Positions 25,670 through 34,328 of a stretch of 64,000 bases of DNA are shown here, piece by piece. The stretch spans positions 106,497 to 170,496 of the forward strand of contig JAGXRP010000082.1 of NCBI GenBank assembly GCA_018335795.1, written 5' to 3'. A program made the position numbers and the translations under genes. This DNA comes from Desulfobulbaceae bacterium (GTDB lineage: Bacteria > Bacteroidota > Ignavibacteria > Kapaibacteriales > UBA2268). How positions within the stretch are numbered: position 1 is the stretch's first letter; every line of letters begins with the position of its first letter. The notes under the pieces were generated by a model, which was not told the DNA's origin, did no database searches, and was given only the letters and a program-made list of their open reading frames with translations.

Positions 25670-27022
25670 ATGTCATCAATGAAAAATTGTATAAATATTA
25701 TCTTACTTTTATTGATTTGCTGTTTTACAAATTCTTTGGCACAAGAAAATTGGAAAACAGTATATAATGTAAAAGCAAAGAATAGTTTGGGCTCAAATGC
25801 ATCGGCTCATTTTATTGGTATTAAATCGCCTAATAAAAAAGACCTTTTAGTTGTTTCAAATATGGATTATCGTTCACCTTTTATGGTAAAAAGTTCAGAT
25901 AGTGGATTGACTTGGGAAATAAAGCATAAGGAGAAATTCCCCGGCAATTATGATGGAGTATATTTTGCCCCAAGCAGGGCAAATGCCTTTGCTTATCCGG
26001 ATACAACGCTTGCTATAGTTGTTTGCGATTCAGGATACTATTATTATTCAACCGATAATTGCGAAACTTGGACTAAGGACAGATTTGAAAATCAATTAAG
26101 GTCTTTTCAGATTAGCTTTTGGGACAACAAAATTGGTATTGTTTTTCAAAATACAGAACCCGGCGAACAAGTACTACAAAAAACAACTGATGGCGGTCAA
26201 AGTTGGTATCAAATTACAGGTCCCGAGCCAATTAACCAATTAGGAGTGAGTTATCTCGAAACTCACGGAGATGGAATTGCATATTTTATTGAAGTGGATA
26301 ACAAGGTAGATTCAGTTTATTATTTTCACAAATCAACTGATTATGGTGAAACTTGGAGTGTTTACCCGGGTCCTGAGATTCCACCTTTTGGGGATTTTTA
26401 TTTTCATAACCAAAACCTTGGCTTTTGTTATTATGGTGAAGAATACAGTTCAGTAGGTGGAATGACTAAGGTTATTAGACGAACTTCTGATGGCGGTAAA
26501 TCGTGGCAAGTTGTTATGGATACGGCAATAATCCCAAATGACCCTATTGTAGATATTCACTTTGCTGATACTTTGAACGGAATAGCAGTTGCATTAGCAA
26601 ATATATTTTGGACTAATGACGGTGGCAAAACTTGGAGAGAAGACACGAGTTTCAGTTATATAAGTCATCCCGATAGAATTAGTTATGTTTATATGATTGA
26701 TAACTTTAATGCAGTTGGTATTGCAATGAATAGTTACAATAACATCTACCGCTATACAGGCGTTGACCCGTCAAGTGTTACGCAAAGCTTCCCGATTAAG
26801 CAACTGAAGCTATTTCCCAACCCGACACATGAGTTGTTGCAAATTGAATTAGCCGACGAACATAATTATGATGAATATCTGATTTATGATGTCAAGGGTG
26901 CATTACTGCAAAAGTCCCTATTTACAGGTGAAGTGCCAATCGGCAATCTTCCCAAAGGTGCATATTATTTGTTACTGTATTCGCCCACACGCACCGGTTA
27001 CGGTCAGTTTGTGAAAGAGTAA
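25670..27022 (+). CDS. Secreted Asp-box (YCF48-like) protein with T9SS sorting domain, copy B
   Basis: A 450-aa paralogue of copy A. Signal peptide MKNCINIILLLLICCFTNSLAQ (after an ATG at 25670; a second ATG at 25679 begins this core). Asp-box motifs include SSDSGLTWE, STDNCETWT, TTDGGQSWY, STDYGETWS, TSDGGKSWQ and TNDGGKTWR. The N-terminal 360 residues have diverged from copy A, whereas the T9SS domain is almost identical in protein and DNA. It is translationally linked to the Cys-rich gene (2-base gap, GGAG inside that gene's end), so expression may depend on the poly-C tract upstream. Convergent with the phosphatase-like gene at 27032, with only 9 bases between. Confidence 0.85.
   Translation: MSSMKNCINIILLLLICCFTNSLAQENWKTVYNVKAKNSLGSNASAHFIGIKSPNKKDLLVVSNMDYRSPFMVKSSDSGLTWEIKHKEKFPGNYDGVYFAPSRANAFAYPDTTLAIVVCDSGYYYYSTDNCETWTKDRFENQLRSFQISFWDNKIGIVFQNTEPGEQVLQKTTDGGQSWYQITGPEPINQLGVSYLETHGDGIAYFIEVDNKVDSVYYFHKSTDYGETWSVYPGPEIPPFGDFYFHNQNLGFCYYGEEYSSVGGMTKVIRRTSDGGKSWQVVMDTAIIPNDPIVDIHFADTLNGIAVALANIFWTNDGGKTWREDTSFSYISHPDRISYVYMIDNFNAVGIAMNSYNNIYRYTGVDPSSVTQSFPIKQLKLFPNPTHELLQIELADEHNYDEYLIYDVKGALLQKSLFTGEVPIGNLPKGAYYLLLYSPTRTGYGQFVKE
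26742..27022 (+). repeat. 281-bp near-identical 3' segment shared by copies A and B
   Basis: This segment, from ACATCTACCGC to the stop codon, aligns without gaps to 23889-24169, with only scattered mismatches. The upstream parts of the two genes are far more different. The pattern fits gene conversion or recombination within the sorting-domain coding region. Confidence 0.8.
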
Positions 27023-27031
27023 GCCACAAAA

Positions 27032-27778
27032 TCACTTCGCTCGGCAAGGGCAAATTAGCTTCTTAGTTTCAGCAGAAATTGTAAATTCAGCGAATGGTTC
27101 GAAATCTCGAACCATTTTTTTTACATTGTCGTAGCCTTTGTTGACTCCGTCTGTGTTTCGCATCCAATAGTCGTAGGCTTCGTCATCGTCATAGTCGCAA
27201 AATTGCTTTAAAATTGATGCTGAAACATAGCCGGATTGATGCCATCCGTTCCAACAATGGAAGTAGATTGGTCCGTCGTTTTTACGATTGATAACATCGT
27301 ACACCATCTGAATGATTTGCTTGATTTCTTTGTTTGAGTTGCCGGTAATCTGATGATAATTTAGTGTGTTTCCGTTGGCTTCGAGCTGCTTTTCGGACGA
27401 ATCGTAGTTCTTGGAATATAGATAGACAGCATCCGAGAAACCTTCGATGCACAAATTCATCATACCGTCGGGAGGCAATGGATTGTGATTGTCGCGTTTG
27501 GCTGTATTGTGGTAGTAGTTGTTTGCACCGCCACGATAAGCTACGCCATGCAAAATCGGACGCATATTTCGTGTACCGTATAATTCAGGGTGACCGTTGC
27601 CGAAATTATCAGTGATTTTCTCGTCAGTGCAATTCACCTTGTATCGCTCGGAATAGTAATGAACTTGCTCGTCCAAAGTTTTCATCTGGGCTTGAACGCC
27701 AATGAAGCCCATGAACACAAATAAAATCGGTACAAATATGAATTTTGAGTTTTTCGCTACGAAATATCTAATTTGCAT
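27032..27778 (-). CDS. Exported protein resembling dual-specificity/tyrosine phosphatases, P-loop Arg replaced
   Basis: A 248-aa protein with a signal peptide (residues 1-31, ending VQA-Q). The region 160-200 reads GPIYFHCWNGWHQSGYVSAS, like the His-Cys-x5-Arg P-loop of cysteine phosphatases but with Gln181 where the phosphate-binding Arg should be (Cys175-x5-Gln181). An upstream YRGGANNY block and the helix following the P-loop fit a DSP-like fold. Loss of the Arg would normally abolish catalysis, so it may be a phosphate-binding pseudophosphatase or have a changed chemistry. GAGGATT precedes the ATG. It is monocistronic. The fold assignment is from motif reading only. Confidence 0.65.
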   Translation of the reverse strand: MQIRYFVAKNSKFIFVPILFVFMGFIGVQAQMKTLDEQVHYYSERYKVNCTDEKITDNFGNGHPELYGTRNMRPILHGVAYRGGANNYYHNTAKRDNHNPLPPDGMMNLCIEGFSDAVYLYSKNYDSSEKQLEANGNTLNYHQITGNSNKEIKQIIQMVYDVINRKNDGPIYFHCWNGWHQSGYVSASILKQFCDYDDDEAYDYWMRNTDGVNKGYDNVKKMVRDFEPFAEFTISAETKKLICPCRAK

Positions 27779-27850
27779 TAAATGAATCCTCTATTTAAAC
27801 CATTTTAAACGATGCAGAAGTAATATGATTTTATGAACGATTTCAAACAA

Positions 27851-27881
27851 AAACAAAAAGCTGCCTCTGTGAAGCAGCTTT
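27851..27881 (-). terminator. Terminator of the DUF5602-like lipoprotein gene
   Basis: An AAAGCTGC / GCAGCTTT stem with a 9-base loop. On the minus strand a TTTTTGTTTTTG tract follows. It starts 27 bases after the gene's stop. Confidence 0.75.
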
Positions 27882-27907
27882 CGTTTATAAATAAATCTTC
27901 AAGATGA

Positions 27908-28672
27908 TTATTTATATTCAGTCATACCGCTTAATTTCACAGTATATTCTTTGTTAGTTTCATTGAAAGTAATATTCAATTTAGACGGATACCAACCAGC
28001 CGCAGGATATTTCGCAGGTTTTTTGATAACTTTGTCCAAATTTGGCTTAGTTTTAAGATAATCAATTGTAATCATCGGCTCGTAGAAGTTCATTTTACCG
28101 TCGTAGTAGCCATAAATGAAAGTTTCATCAAAAGTACCGCCATGGTGTTCGTGCGAAGTAACATCAATAGCATGAAGCCCCATCTTAGGGATAACAACAC
28201 TTGGCGGTGGAATCATGTATCCTTCGGCAATGTAATCAGCTTCAGGTCTTTTATAGGCTTTAGCCGAATCCTCTCCCATTCCGGTGATACCGTCACGAGT
28301 TACTTCGTCAATCATATAAAAATGTAAGTCGAAGTGAGGAATATCATAAACTCCCGGAGGCTCATGACCCATTGGGTTCCAATCAACTGTAATATGTTTT
28401 ACATTTGTTGGTCCGGCTTGAGCAGGAACGGATAAAACTAACTCAGACATTTGGTCTCCAAGTCCTTCTAAAGAAGTTTCGCTGAAAACAATTCCAATCG
28501 CAGCAGGATTGCCCGAATTGTCCAATTCTACGAAACTTTTAGCATTCCCGTTTCCGAGTGCTTTAGTTGCGGAATAAAATGTTCCGCCTTTAGAATTATT
28601 TGTGGTATCATCAGAACATGAAACCAAAACAATTGCGAATAACGCAATAAGTGATAAAATCAATCTATACAT
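27908..28672 (-). CDS. Lipoprotein with DUF5602 / TTHB210-like domain
   Basis: A 254-aa lipoprotein: N-terminal signal with lipobox LVSC followed by SDD, so it is anchored to a membrane facing the periplasm or beyond. The body contains MGHEPPGVYDIPHFDLHFYM and later SHEHHGGTFDETFIYGYYDG, a His/Asp-rich pattern I associate with the DUF5602/TTHB210-like family, in which the clustered His residues probably bind metal. The function of that family is not established to my knowledge. Terminator downstream at 27851-27881. Divergent from the diheme cytochrome gene, sharing a 264-base AT-rich gap. Confidence 0.75.
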   Translation of the reverse strand: MYRLILSLIALFAIVLVSCSDDTTNNSKGGTFYSATKALGNGNAKSFVELDNSGNPAAIGIVFSETSLEGLGDQMSELVLSVPAQAGPTNVKHITVDWNPMGHEPPGVYDIPHFDLHFYMIDEVTRDGITGMGEDSAKAYKRPEADYIAEGYMIPPPSVVIPKMGLHAIDVTSHEHHGGTFDETFIYGYYDGKMNFYEPMITIDYLKTKPNLDKVIKKPAKYPAAGWYPSKLNITFNETNKEYTVKLSGMTEYK

Positions 28673-28936
28673 AAAAGCATTCCCTTATTAAAAGTTAGAC
28701 TTAACAGTAATTAAACATACACAAACGTAATAAATATTTTAGTTTTCACAAAATTATTTTTAAAAATATTCATAGAAGTAATAAATTTTGCGTACAAACA
28801 AAATTATTGCCAGGAACTAATATTTTTTTTATGTTTGAAACTATATTTTATTCGTTACGTATTATATTTTTTTTTATGTTTAAATTAAGCATTTTTACAA
28901 ATTAACTTTTTTGTTTTAAATTCAGGGAGTGTTTTT

Positions 28937-29914
28937 ATGAGCAAAGGTTTACGTATAGCAGCAATTGCAATCGTTGTAATTGTAGTAATCATAGGCGGAT
29001 TGGTTATATATATATCTAATTTTCTGCCAAATGTAGGTCCTGCACAGGACTTGAAGGTTGAAATAACCGACGAACGCGTAGAACGTGGCAAATACTTAGC
29101 AAATCATGTGATGCTATGTATGGATTGCCATGCAGAAAGGGATTTCTCGCTATTTGCAGGACCACCAAAACCGGGAACATTAGCTGCCGGTGGCGATGTT
29201 TTTGACCATAGTATGGGATTCCCGGGAGTGTTTGTATCTAAGAATATTACTCCATTCGGGATAGGAGATTGGACTGATGGAGAATTGTTCAGATTAATAA
29301 CTACCGGCGTAAATCGTGACGGCGACCCGATTTTCCCCGTAATGCCTTATATAAATTATGGGAAAATGGACCCCGAGGACATTAAGTCGGTAATTGCATA
29401 TCTTCGGACTTTGGAACCAATTGAGACCAATCATCCAAAATCAGTAGCAGATTTTCCGATGAATTTAATTATGCGGACAATACCTGTTGAAGCAGATTTG
29501 CAACCTATGCCGTCGAAATCTAATGTTGTCGAATACGGACAATATTTGACAAATGCCGCTGCTTGTGCAGATTGCCACACTAAATTTGAAAAAGGTGAAT
29601 TTGTTGGCGAATTATTGGCCGGAGGACGGGAATTCACATTTCCTGACGGTACTATAATGAGAACTCCGAACCTTACTCCACATGCGACAGGTTTGCAAAG
29701 TTGGACAGAGGAAGCATTTGTCAATAAGTTCAAATCTTTCGTTGATAGTGCTTATGTGCCTCATCCGGTCAAACCTGGCGAATTTCAAACATTTATGCCA
29801 TGGCAAATGTATGGCGGTATGGATGTAGAGGATTTGAAAGCCATATACGCTTACTTGCGTAGCATTCCTCCGGTTGACAACAAAGTGACATTAATCACAG
29901 CAGCCAAGAAATAA
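28937..29914 (+). CDS. Membrane-anchored diheme cytochrome c
   Basis: A 325-aa protein with an N-terminal TM anchor (about 7-30) and two class I-type cytochrome c domains. CMDCH at 61-65 and CADCH at 210-214 are the heme attachment sites; candidate Met ligands follow each (FPVMPYINYGKM and FMPWQMYGGM). The layout resembles the diheme cytochromes that deliver electrons to or from membrane dehydrogenases and terminal oxidases. No dehydrogenase subunit is adjacent, so the partner is unknown. It is followed by a strong terminator. Confidence 0.93.
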   Translation: MSKGLRIAAIAIVVIVVIIGGLVIYISNFLPNVGPAQDLKVEITDERVERGKYLANHVMLCMDCHAERDFSLFAGPPKPGTLAAGGDVFDHSMGFPGVFVSKNITPFGIGDWTDGELFRLITTGVNRDGDPIFPVMPYINYGKMDPEDIKSVIAYLRTLEPIETNHPKSVADFPMNLIMRTIPVEADLQPMPSKSNVVEYGQYLTNAAACADCHTKFEKGEFVGELLAGGREFTFPDGTIMRTPNLTPHATGLQSWTEEAFVNKFKSFVDSAYVPHPVKPGEFQTFMPWQMYGGMDVEDLKAIYAYLRSIPPVDNKVTLITAAKK

Positions 29915-29937
29915 GATAAATTCTTGCATTTTAACTA

Positions 29938-29968
29938 AAAAGGACGCTCACTAAAGCGTCCTTTTATT
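29938..29968 (+). terminator. Rho-independent terminator of cytochrome gene
   Basis: An 11-bp perfect stem AAAAGGACGCT / AGCGTCCTTTT with loop CACTAA. Its A/T flanks let it work on both strands, also serving the convergent gene at 30002. Confidence 0.88.
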
Positions 29969-30001
29969 GTAATTCAAGACCTAAAAGCTTGATAATTAAG
30001 A

Positions 30002-30871
30002 TTAGTAGTTCATTTGTAATATTTTTAGAAAAGAATTGTAAGTTGATTCATCAATTAACTGTTCCGAATAAGCTAAAGTTACTGTTGCTAAGGACATAGC
30101 GATGTATGCGTCACGCAAATGAGGCTGTTGGGCTAATTTTTCGATATGCGATTTAACGACTTCAACATCTCCCCTTGCGATTGGTCCAGTCAACGGAAAA
30201 CTCTTATCGCCCAAGCTATTAATATTATTCTCGAGAGTAGTTTTCAAGATTTCGGGCAAAAATACAGATGAATCAACTCCTGATGTATCAGCGATTTGCT
30301 TTGCTAATTGAATAGCTGCCGTCATAAGATTGGATGATGCAACTGCCGAGAGATGATATAAAGATTTTTGTTTTAACACATTAGCACTCAATCTGACAGG
30401 AATGCCCTTTAGCGATGAAATGATCAATTCAGCAGTTGAATAAGATTCATTACTTGATTCAATCCCCCAAGGAATATTATTAAAAGATTCAATATTTTCG
30501 GCGAAAAATGTTTGGTAGGGATGGCACGCAGCTACTTTTGCACCCTTATCAATTAATGGTTGGAAAATATCAATTCCGATTGAACCTGCACAATGAATCA
30601 AAAAAGTATTAGCATGATTAATAGCATTATTAGCAGCCAATTGCTTAATAGCTATGGATAAATTCTTATCATCGGTACTAATGAATATGCAATCGCAATT
30701 AACGTTAATCGCATCAATTGAGCGATAAACAGATGATTTCATTGCTATTTGCGAAATCTTTTCATAACTCGAATCAGACCGAGCAACAAGCCAGCGTAAT
30801 TTATTATCCTGCGATAATAATTTAATTAAACTAGTGCCTAATTTTCCGGTGCCAATAACGCCAAATTTCAT
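30002..30871 (-). CDS. Rossmann-like and DUF2520 domain protein
   Basis: A 289-aa cytoplasmic protein. MKFGVIGTGKLGTSLIKLL gives a GxGxxG NAD(P)-binding start. The middle ACHPYQTFFAENIESFNNIPW and the helical C-terminal half (SSNLMTAAIQLA, PLTGPIARGDVEVVKSH) match the 'Rossmann-like/DUF2520' family, relatives of 6-phosphogluconate- and F420-dependent oxidoreductases. The reaction is unknown. It starts 5 bases after cysS on the same strand, so it is co-transcribed with it. Confidence 0.88.
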   Translation of the reverse strand: MKFGVIGTGKLGTSLIKLLSQDNKLRWLVARSDSSYEKISQIAMKSSVYRSIDAINVNCDCIFISTDDKNLSIAIKQLAANNAINHANTFLIHCAGSIGIDIFQPLIDKGAKVAACHPYQTFFAENIESFNNIPWGIESSNESYSTAELIISSLKGIPVRLSANVLKQKSLYHLSAVASSNLMTAAIQLAKQIADTSGVDSSVFLPEILKTTLENNINSLGDKSFPLTGPIARGDVEVVKSHIEKLAQQPHLRDAYIAMSLATVTLAYSEQLIDESTYNSFLKILQMNY

Positions 30872-30876
30872 ATTTA

Positions 30877-32337
30877 TCAGGAATTTATTTCTATTTCAAA
30901 AGCATCTTTCGAGTCTTTAATTAAATATCCTGCATCAATAATTTTCGCTCTCAATTCATCCGCTAAAGCCCAATTTTTATCCTTTTTGGCTTGCAATCTT
31001 GCTTCGGCTAATTTGGTTATTTCGCTTGGAATTAGCTTTTCCGTAGTTGGGCGTTGCTCAAATTGCCAAATGGCAAAAATATGATTAAGTTCGTTCAGAA
31101 ACGCAAGCATTTCATTTTTAGATTCTAAATCGGCTTCCATCGCTTTATTTTCATTCATAAAAACAAATAAATTCGCCAAAGCTTTGGGTGTGTGCATGTC
31201 ATTGCCCAATTCTCCAAAGACCGAATCGCGGAGTTTGGCAACGTCGAAAGCATTTTTTCCAGAATTTGAATCGTCCATCAAATCGTAAATATATTCTTGA
31301 ATTCGCATTCTTGCTTTGCGAGCAGCCGAAATGCCATCATGAGTGAAATTATATTTTGTGCGATAATGAGCCGAAAGCATAGCAAATCTTATGTCGAGTG
31401 GGTCGAGCGATTTTTTGATTAAATCACGTAAAGTGAAGAAATTTCCGGCAGATTTGGACATTTTTTCGCCTTCGACCTCCAAGAAATCATTGTGCACCCA
31501 ATAATTTGTAGGCTCGCATCCGTAACCGGCTTTGCTTTGAGCGATTTCATCTTCATGATGCGGAAATTTCAGGTCCACCCCTCCCGTATGAATATCGAAT
31601 GGCAGCCCGAGCAATTCATATTCCATTGCCGAGCATTCGATGTGCCAGCCCGGTCGTCCGGGATAGTTGCTGCCGTCAATTTCAAAATCCCACTGAGGCT
31701 CGCCCTCTTTAGGAGCTTTCCATAGCACAAAATCGCTTACATGTTCGCGCTCGTATTCGTCGGTATCTATCCTAGTACCCGATTTGAAATTATCGAAATC
31801 AATTTTGAACAGTTTGCCGTAAGTATCGCTTTGTCGCCATTTAGCAACGTCGAAATATATGGAACCGCTTGCAATATAAGCATATCCATTTTGGATGATT
31901 TGCTTAATCAAAGTCTGCATTTCCTCGATATAATCAGTGGCTGCGGGCAAAGCGTAGAAATCTTCGACATCAATCCCCAAACTCGAAATGTCCTCGGTGA
32001 AAGAATCGAAATAAAACTCAGTTAACATCTTCAAATTATCAATAGCAGATTCGGTTTGCTCGCCCATTTCCGGCAACCACGCTTCGGAGCCGATTCGGCT
32101 GTCGCGGATAGTTTTGTCGTCAATGTCGGTGATGTTCATTACCCATTGCAAATCATATTTGCCGACCACTCTGAGCACGCGCTGCAAGAGGTCTGCCATC
32201 AGGAATGCCCTCATATTGCCGATGTGGGCATAGTTATACACCGTCGGACCGCACGAATACATGCGCACTGTGTTATCCGAAATTGGCTCGAATTCTTCGA
32301 TTGTCTTGCTTAGCGAGTTATATAGTTTGATTTTCAT
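30877..32337 (-). CDS. cysS: Cysteinyl-tRNA synthetase
   Basis: A 486-aa class Ia aminoacyl-tRNA synthetase charging tRNA-Cys. MYSCGPTVYNYAHIGNMRAF contains the zinc-binding Cys and the HIGH-type HIGN box; PGWHIECSAM gives further zinc ligands, with HHEDE following; EKMSKSAGNFF is the KMSKS loop. The C-terminal helical DALR-like part, with RLQAKKDKNWALADELRAKI, is complete. The length is close to the usual 460-500 aa. It is the first gene of a two-gene unit with the DUF2520 protein and divergent from purH. Confidence 0.97.
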   Translation of the reverse strand: MKIKLYNSLSKTIEEFEPISDNTVRMYSCGPTVYNYAHIGNMRAFLMADLLQRVLRVVGKYDLQWVMNITDIDDKTIRDSRIGSEAWLPEMGEQTESAIDNLKMLTEFYFDSFTEDISSLGIDVEDFYALPAATDYIEEMQTLIKQIIQNGYAYIASGSIYFDVAKWRQSDTYGKLFKIDFDNFKSGTRIDTDEYEREHVSDFVLWKAPKEGEPQWDFEIDGSNYPGRPGWHIECSAMEYELLGLPFDIHTGGVDLKFPHHEDEIAQSKAGYGCEPTNYWVHNDFLEVEGEKMSKSAGNFFTLRDLIKKSLDPLDIRFAMLSAHYRTKYNFTHDGISAARKARMRIQEYIYDLMDDSNSGKNAFDVAKLRDSVFGELGNDMHTPKALANLFVFMNENKAMEADLESKNEMLAFLNELNHIFAIWQFEQRPTTEKLIPSEITKLAEARLQAKKDKNWALADELRAKIIDAGYLIKDSKDAFEIEINS

Positions 32338-32402
32338 TTCAATTCCATTCTTCTAAATTTAAAATTCAAGTGCAATGACGATTCAATTCATATGATATGA
32401 CT

Positions 32403-32561
32403 AAATTGGAAAAGTAAATTTTTTATTTCCGTCCCGTCAGTTGTTCTATAGTTAGTGAATCGTCAATTGTTACAAAAACGACTATAATACAAGATTCATC
32501 CCTATTCTTCAATTACATCAACAGACGTGACATGAAAATTGTAAAAGTAAATTTTTTATTT
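32403..32561. repeat. 26-bp direct repeat in the cysS-purH intergenic region
   Basis: AAATTG[G/T]AAAAGTAAATTTTTTATTT occurs at 32403-32428 and 32536-32561 with one mismatch, 133 bases apart. The interval contains CCGTCAGTTG and ATTGTTACAA strings similar to the repeat units at 35020-35420. The gap (32338-32629) holds no gene; it must contain both divergent promoters. Confidence 0.6.
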
Positions 32562-32629
32562 TGTTAATCAATCCGTAATTTTAAATTCTTTAGAAATGTA
32601 AATTGAAAAAAATATTTTGGAAAGTTAAA

Positions 32630-34183
32630 ATGAGCAACTCAAGTTCGCATGTAATTAAAAGAGCGTTAATATCAGTCTCGGACAAAAGCGGTATTGTAGA
32701 ATTCAGCAAGGAATTGGTCTCACTCGGGGTCGAAATTTTTTCCACAGGTGGCACAGCAGACCTATTGAATAGAAACGGTGTCGCCGTGAAATCAGTTAGC
32801 GAGATGACAGCTTTTCCGGAAATTTTAGGCGGTAGAGTCAAAACTTTGCATCCAAACATTCACGCCGGAATTTTAGCAGACTTAGGCAAGCCCGACCATT
32901 TGAAGCAAATGCAAGAGCACGCCATCACTTCGATTGATTTGCTAATCGTCAATCTCTACCCCTTCGAGGAAGTTTACTACAACGACAATGCGACTCACGA
33001 GGAATTAATCGAAAATATTGACATCGGCGGACCGACAATGCTTCGGGCTGCTGCCAAAAATTACAAATGGACATTGCCGGTCGTCAATCCCGAGCAATAC
33101 GACGAAATAATCGAGTTGATGAAGAAAAATGGAAACACGATTTCCGAAGCTTTTCGTGCAAAATTAGCCGGAGAAGTGTTCTCACTCACATCCTATTACG
33201 ATTCGCTGATTTCGCAATATCTGAACAAATTCAACAAAATCGAAATCCCAACACGAATGACAATCCCTGTAAACAAAGAATACGACTTGCGTTACGGCGA
33301 AAACCCGCATCAAAAAGCGGCACTGTTGGGACGATTCAGCAAAGTTTTCGCAAAAATTCACGGAAAAGAGCTTTCGTTCAATAATATTTTGGATATAAAC
33401 GCTGCTGCAAAGCTGATAATCGAATTCGACGAGCCGACAGTAGCAATTATTAAGCATACAAACCCTTGCGGAGTCGGGACTGCTGCCACACTTGCAGAAG
33501 CATACCAAAAAGCATTCGCCACAGATACAGTTTCGCCATTCGGTGGCATAATTGCCGTGAATCGCAAAATAGACCTGGATTCGGCACTTGCGATGCACGA
33601 TATTTTCACAGAAGTAATAATTGCACCGGATTTCAGCTACGACGCCTTGGAATTGCTCACTCGCAAGAAAGACAGACGCTTAATCAAAGCCGATTACGAC
33701 TTAATTCCTGATTTCACAGGTACTGACGTACGTTCGGTAGTGGGTGGATTTTTGTTACAAGATGAAAACAAGGAACTATTCGACGACAGCAAAATGCAAA
33801 TCGTCACACAGCGGCAACCGAGCGAATCCGAATATAAAGCCTTGATGTTTGCATGGAAAATTTGCAAACACGTAAAATCGAACGCCATCGTGTATTGTGC
33901 AGACGACCGGACAATGGGAATCGGTGCCGGGCAAATGTCGCGCGTGGATTCGTCGAGAATCGCAGTCGAAAAAGCAAAATTGATGGGGCTCGACCTTGAT
34001 GGCACCGTTGTAGCATCGGACGCATTCTTCCCCTTTGCAGACGGCTTGATGGAAGCTGCCAAAGCCGGAGCCACCGCAATCATCCAGCCCGGCGGTTCAG
34101 TCCGAGACGAAGAAGTCATCAAAGCCGCAGATGCCAACAACTTAGCAATGATATTCACGGGGATGAGACATTTTAAGCATTGA
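32630..34183 (+). CDS. purH: Bifunctional AICAR transformylase / IMP cyclohydrolase
   Basis: A 517-aa enzyme for the last two steps of de novo purine synthesis. The N-terminal MGS-like IMP cyclohydrolase domain (RALISVSDKSGIVEFSKELV, ...EILGGRVKTLHPNIHAGIL) is followed from about residue 200 by the AICARFT domain with YDLRYGENPHQKAAL, the KHTNPCGVG box (catalytic Lys-His) and the C-terminal ATAIIQPGGSVRDEEVI motif. The start is the ATG at 32630 with GGAAAG upstream; an earlier TTG at 32603 has no support. The second half of the gene is noticeably richer in G+C than its neighbours by eye. Confidence 0.97.
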   Translation: MSNSSSHVIKRALISVSDKSGIVEFSKELVSLGVEIFSTGGTADLLNRNGVAVKSVSEMTAFPEILGGRVKTLHPNIHAGILADLGKPDHLKQMQEHAITSIDLLIVNLYPFEEVYYNDNATHEELIENIDIGGPTMLRAAAKNYKWTLPVVNPEQYDEIIELMKKNGNTISEAFRAKLAGEVFSLTSYYDSLISQYLNKFNKIEIPTRMTIPVNKEYDLRYGENPHQKAALLGRFSKVFAKIHGKELSFNNILDINAAAKLIIEFDEPTVAIIKHTNPCGVGTAATLAEAYQKAFATDTVSPFGGIIAVNRKIDLDSALAMHDIFTEVIIAPDFSYDALELLTRKKDRRLIKADYDLIPDFTGTDVRSVVGGFLLQDENKELFDDSKMQIVTQRQPSESEYKALMFAWKICKHVKSNAIVYCADDRTMGIGAGQMSRVDSSRIAVEKAKLMGLDLDGTVVASDAFFPFADGLMEAAKAGATAIIQPGGSVRDEEVIKAADANNLAMIFTGMRHFKH

Positions 34184-34267
34184 AAGCAAAGAACCAAATC
34201 CGAAAAATTAAGACAAAGAACCTTACCCCTACCCTCTCCGAAGGAGATGGAGAAAGAAAAAACATAA

Positions 34268-34298
34268 CCCACGAATTTATTCGTGGGATTTTTTTTGG
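34268..34298 (+). terminator. purH terminator; first of a family of hairpin repeats
   Basis: CCCACGAAT / ATTCGTGGG stem followed by ATTTTTTTT. The following bases GGTGGGTTTGTAACAAAGAC recall the GTAACAAAGA/CAACAAAGAC strings beside the hairpins at 34986, 35071 and 35457. Confidence 0.8.
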
Positions 34299-34328
34299 TG
34301 GGTTTGTAACAAAGACGGAATGGATAGC

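Noticed and set aside
32630..34183. purH as a horizontally acquired gene because of higher G+C
   Set aside because: Conserved housekeeping gene with normal domains; the composition shift alone is weak evidence.
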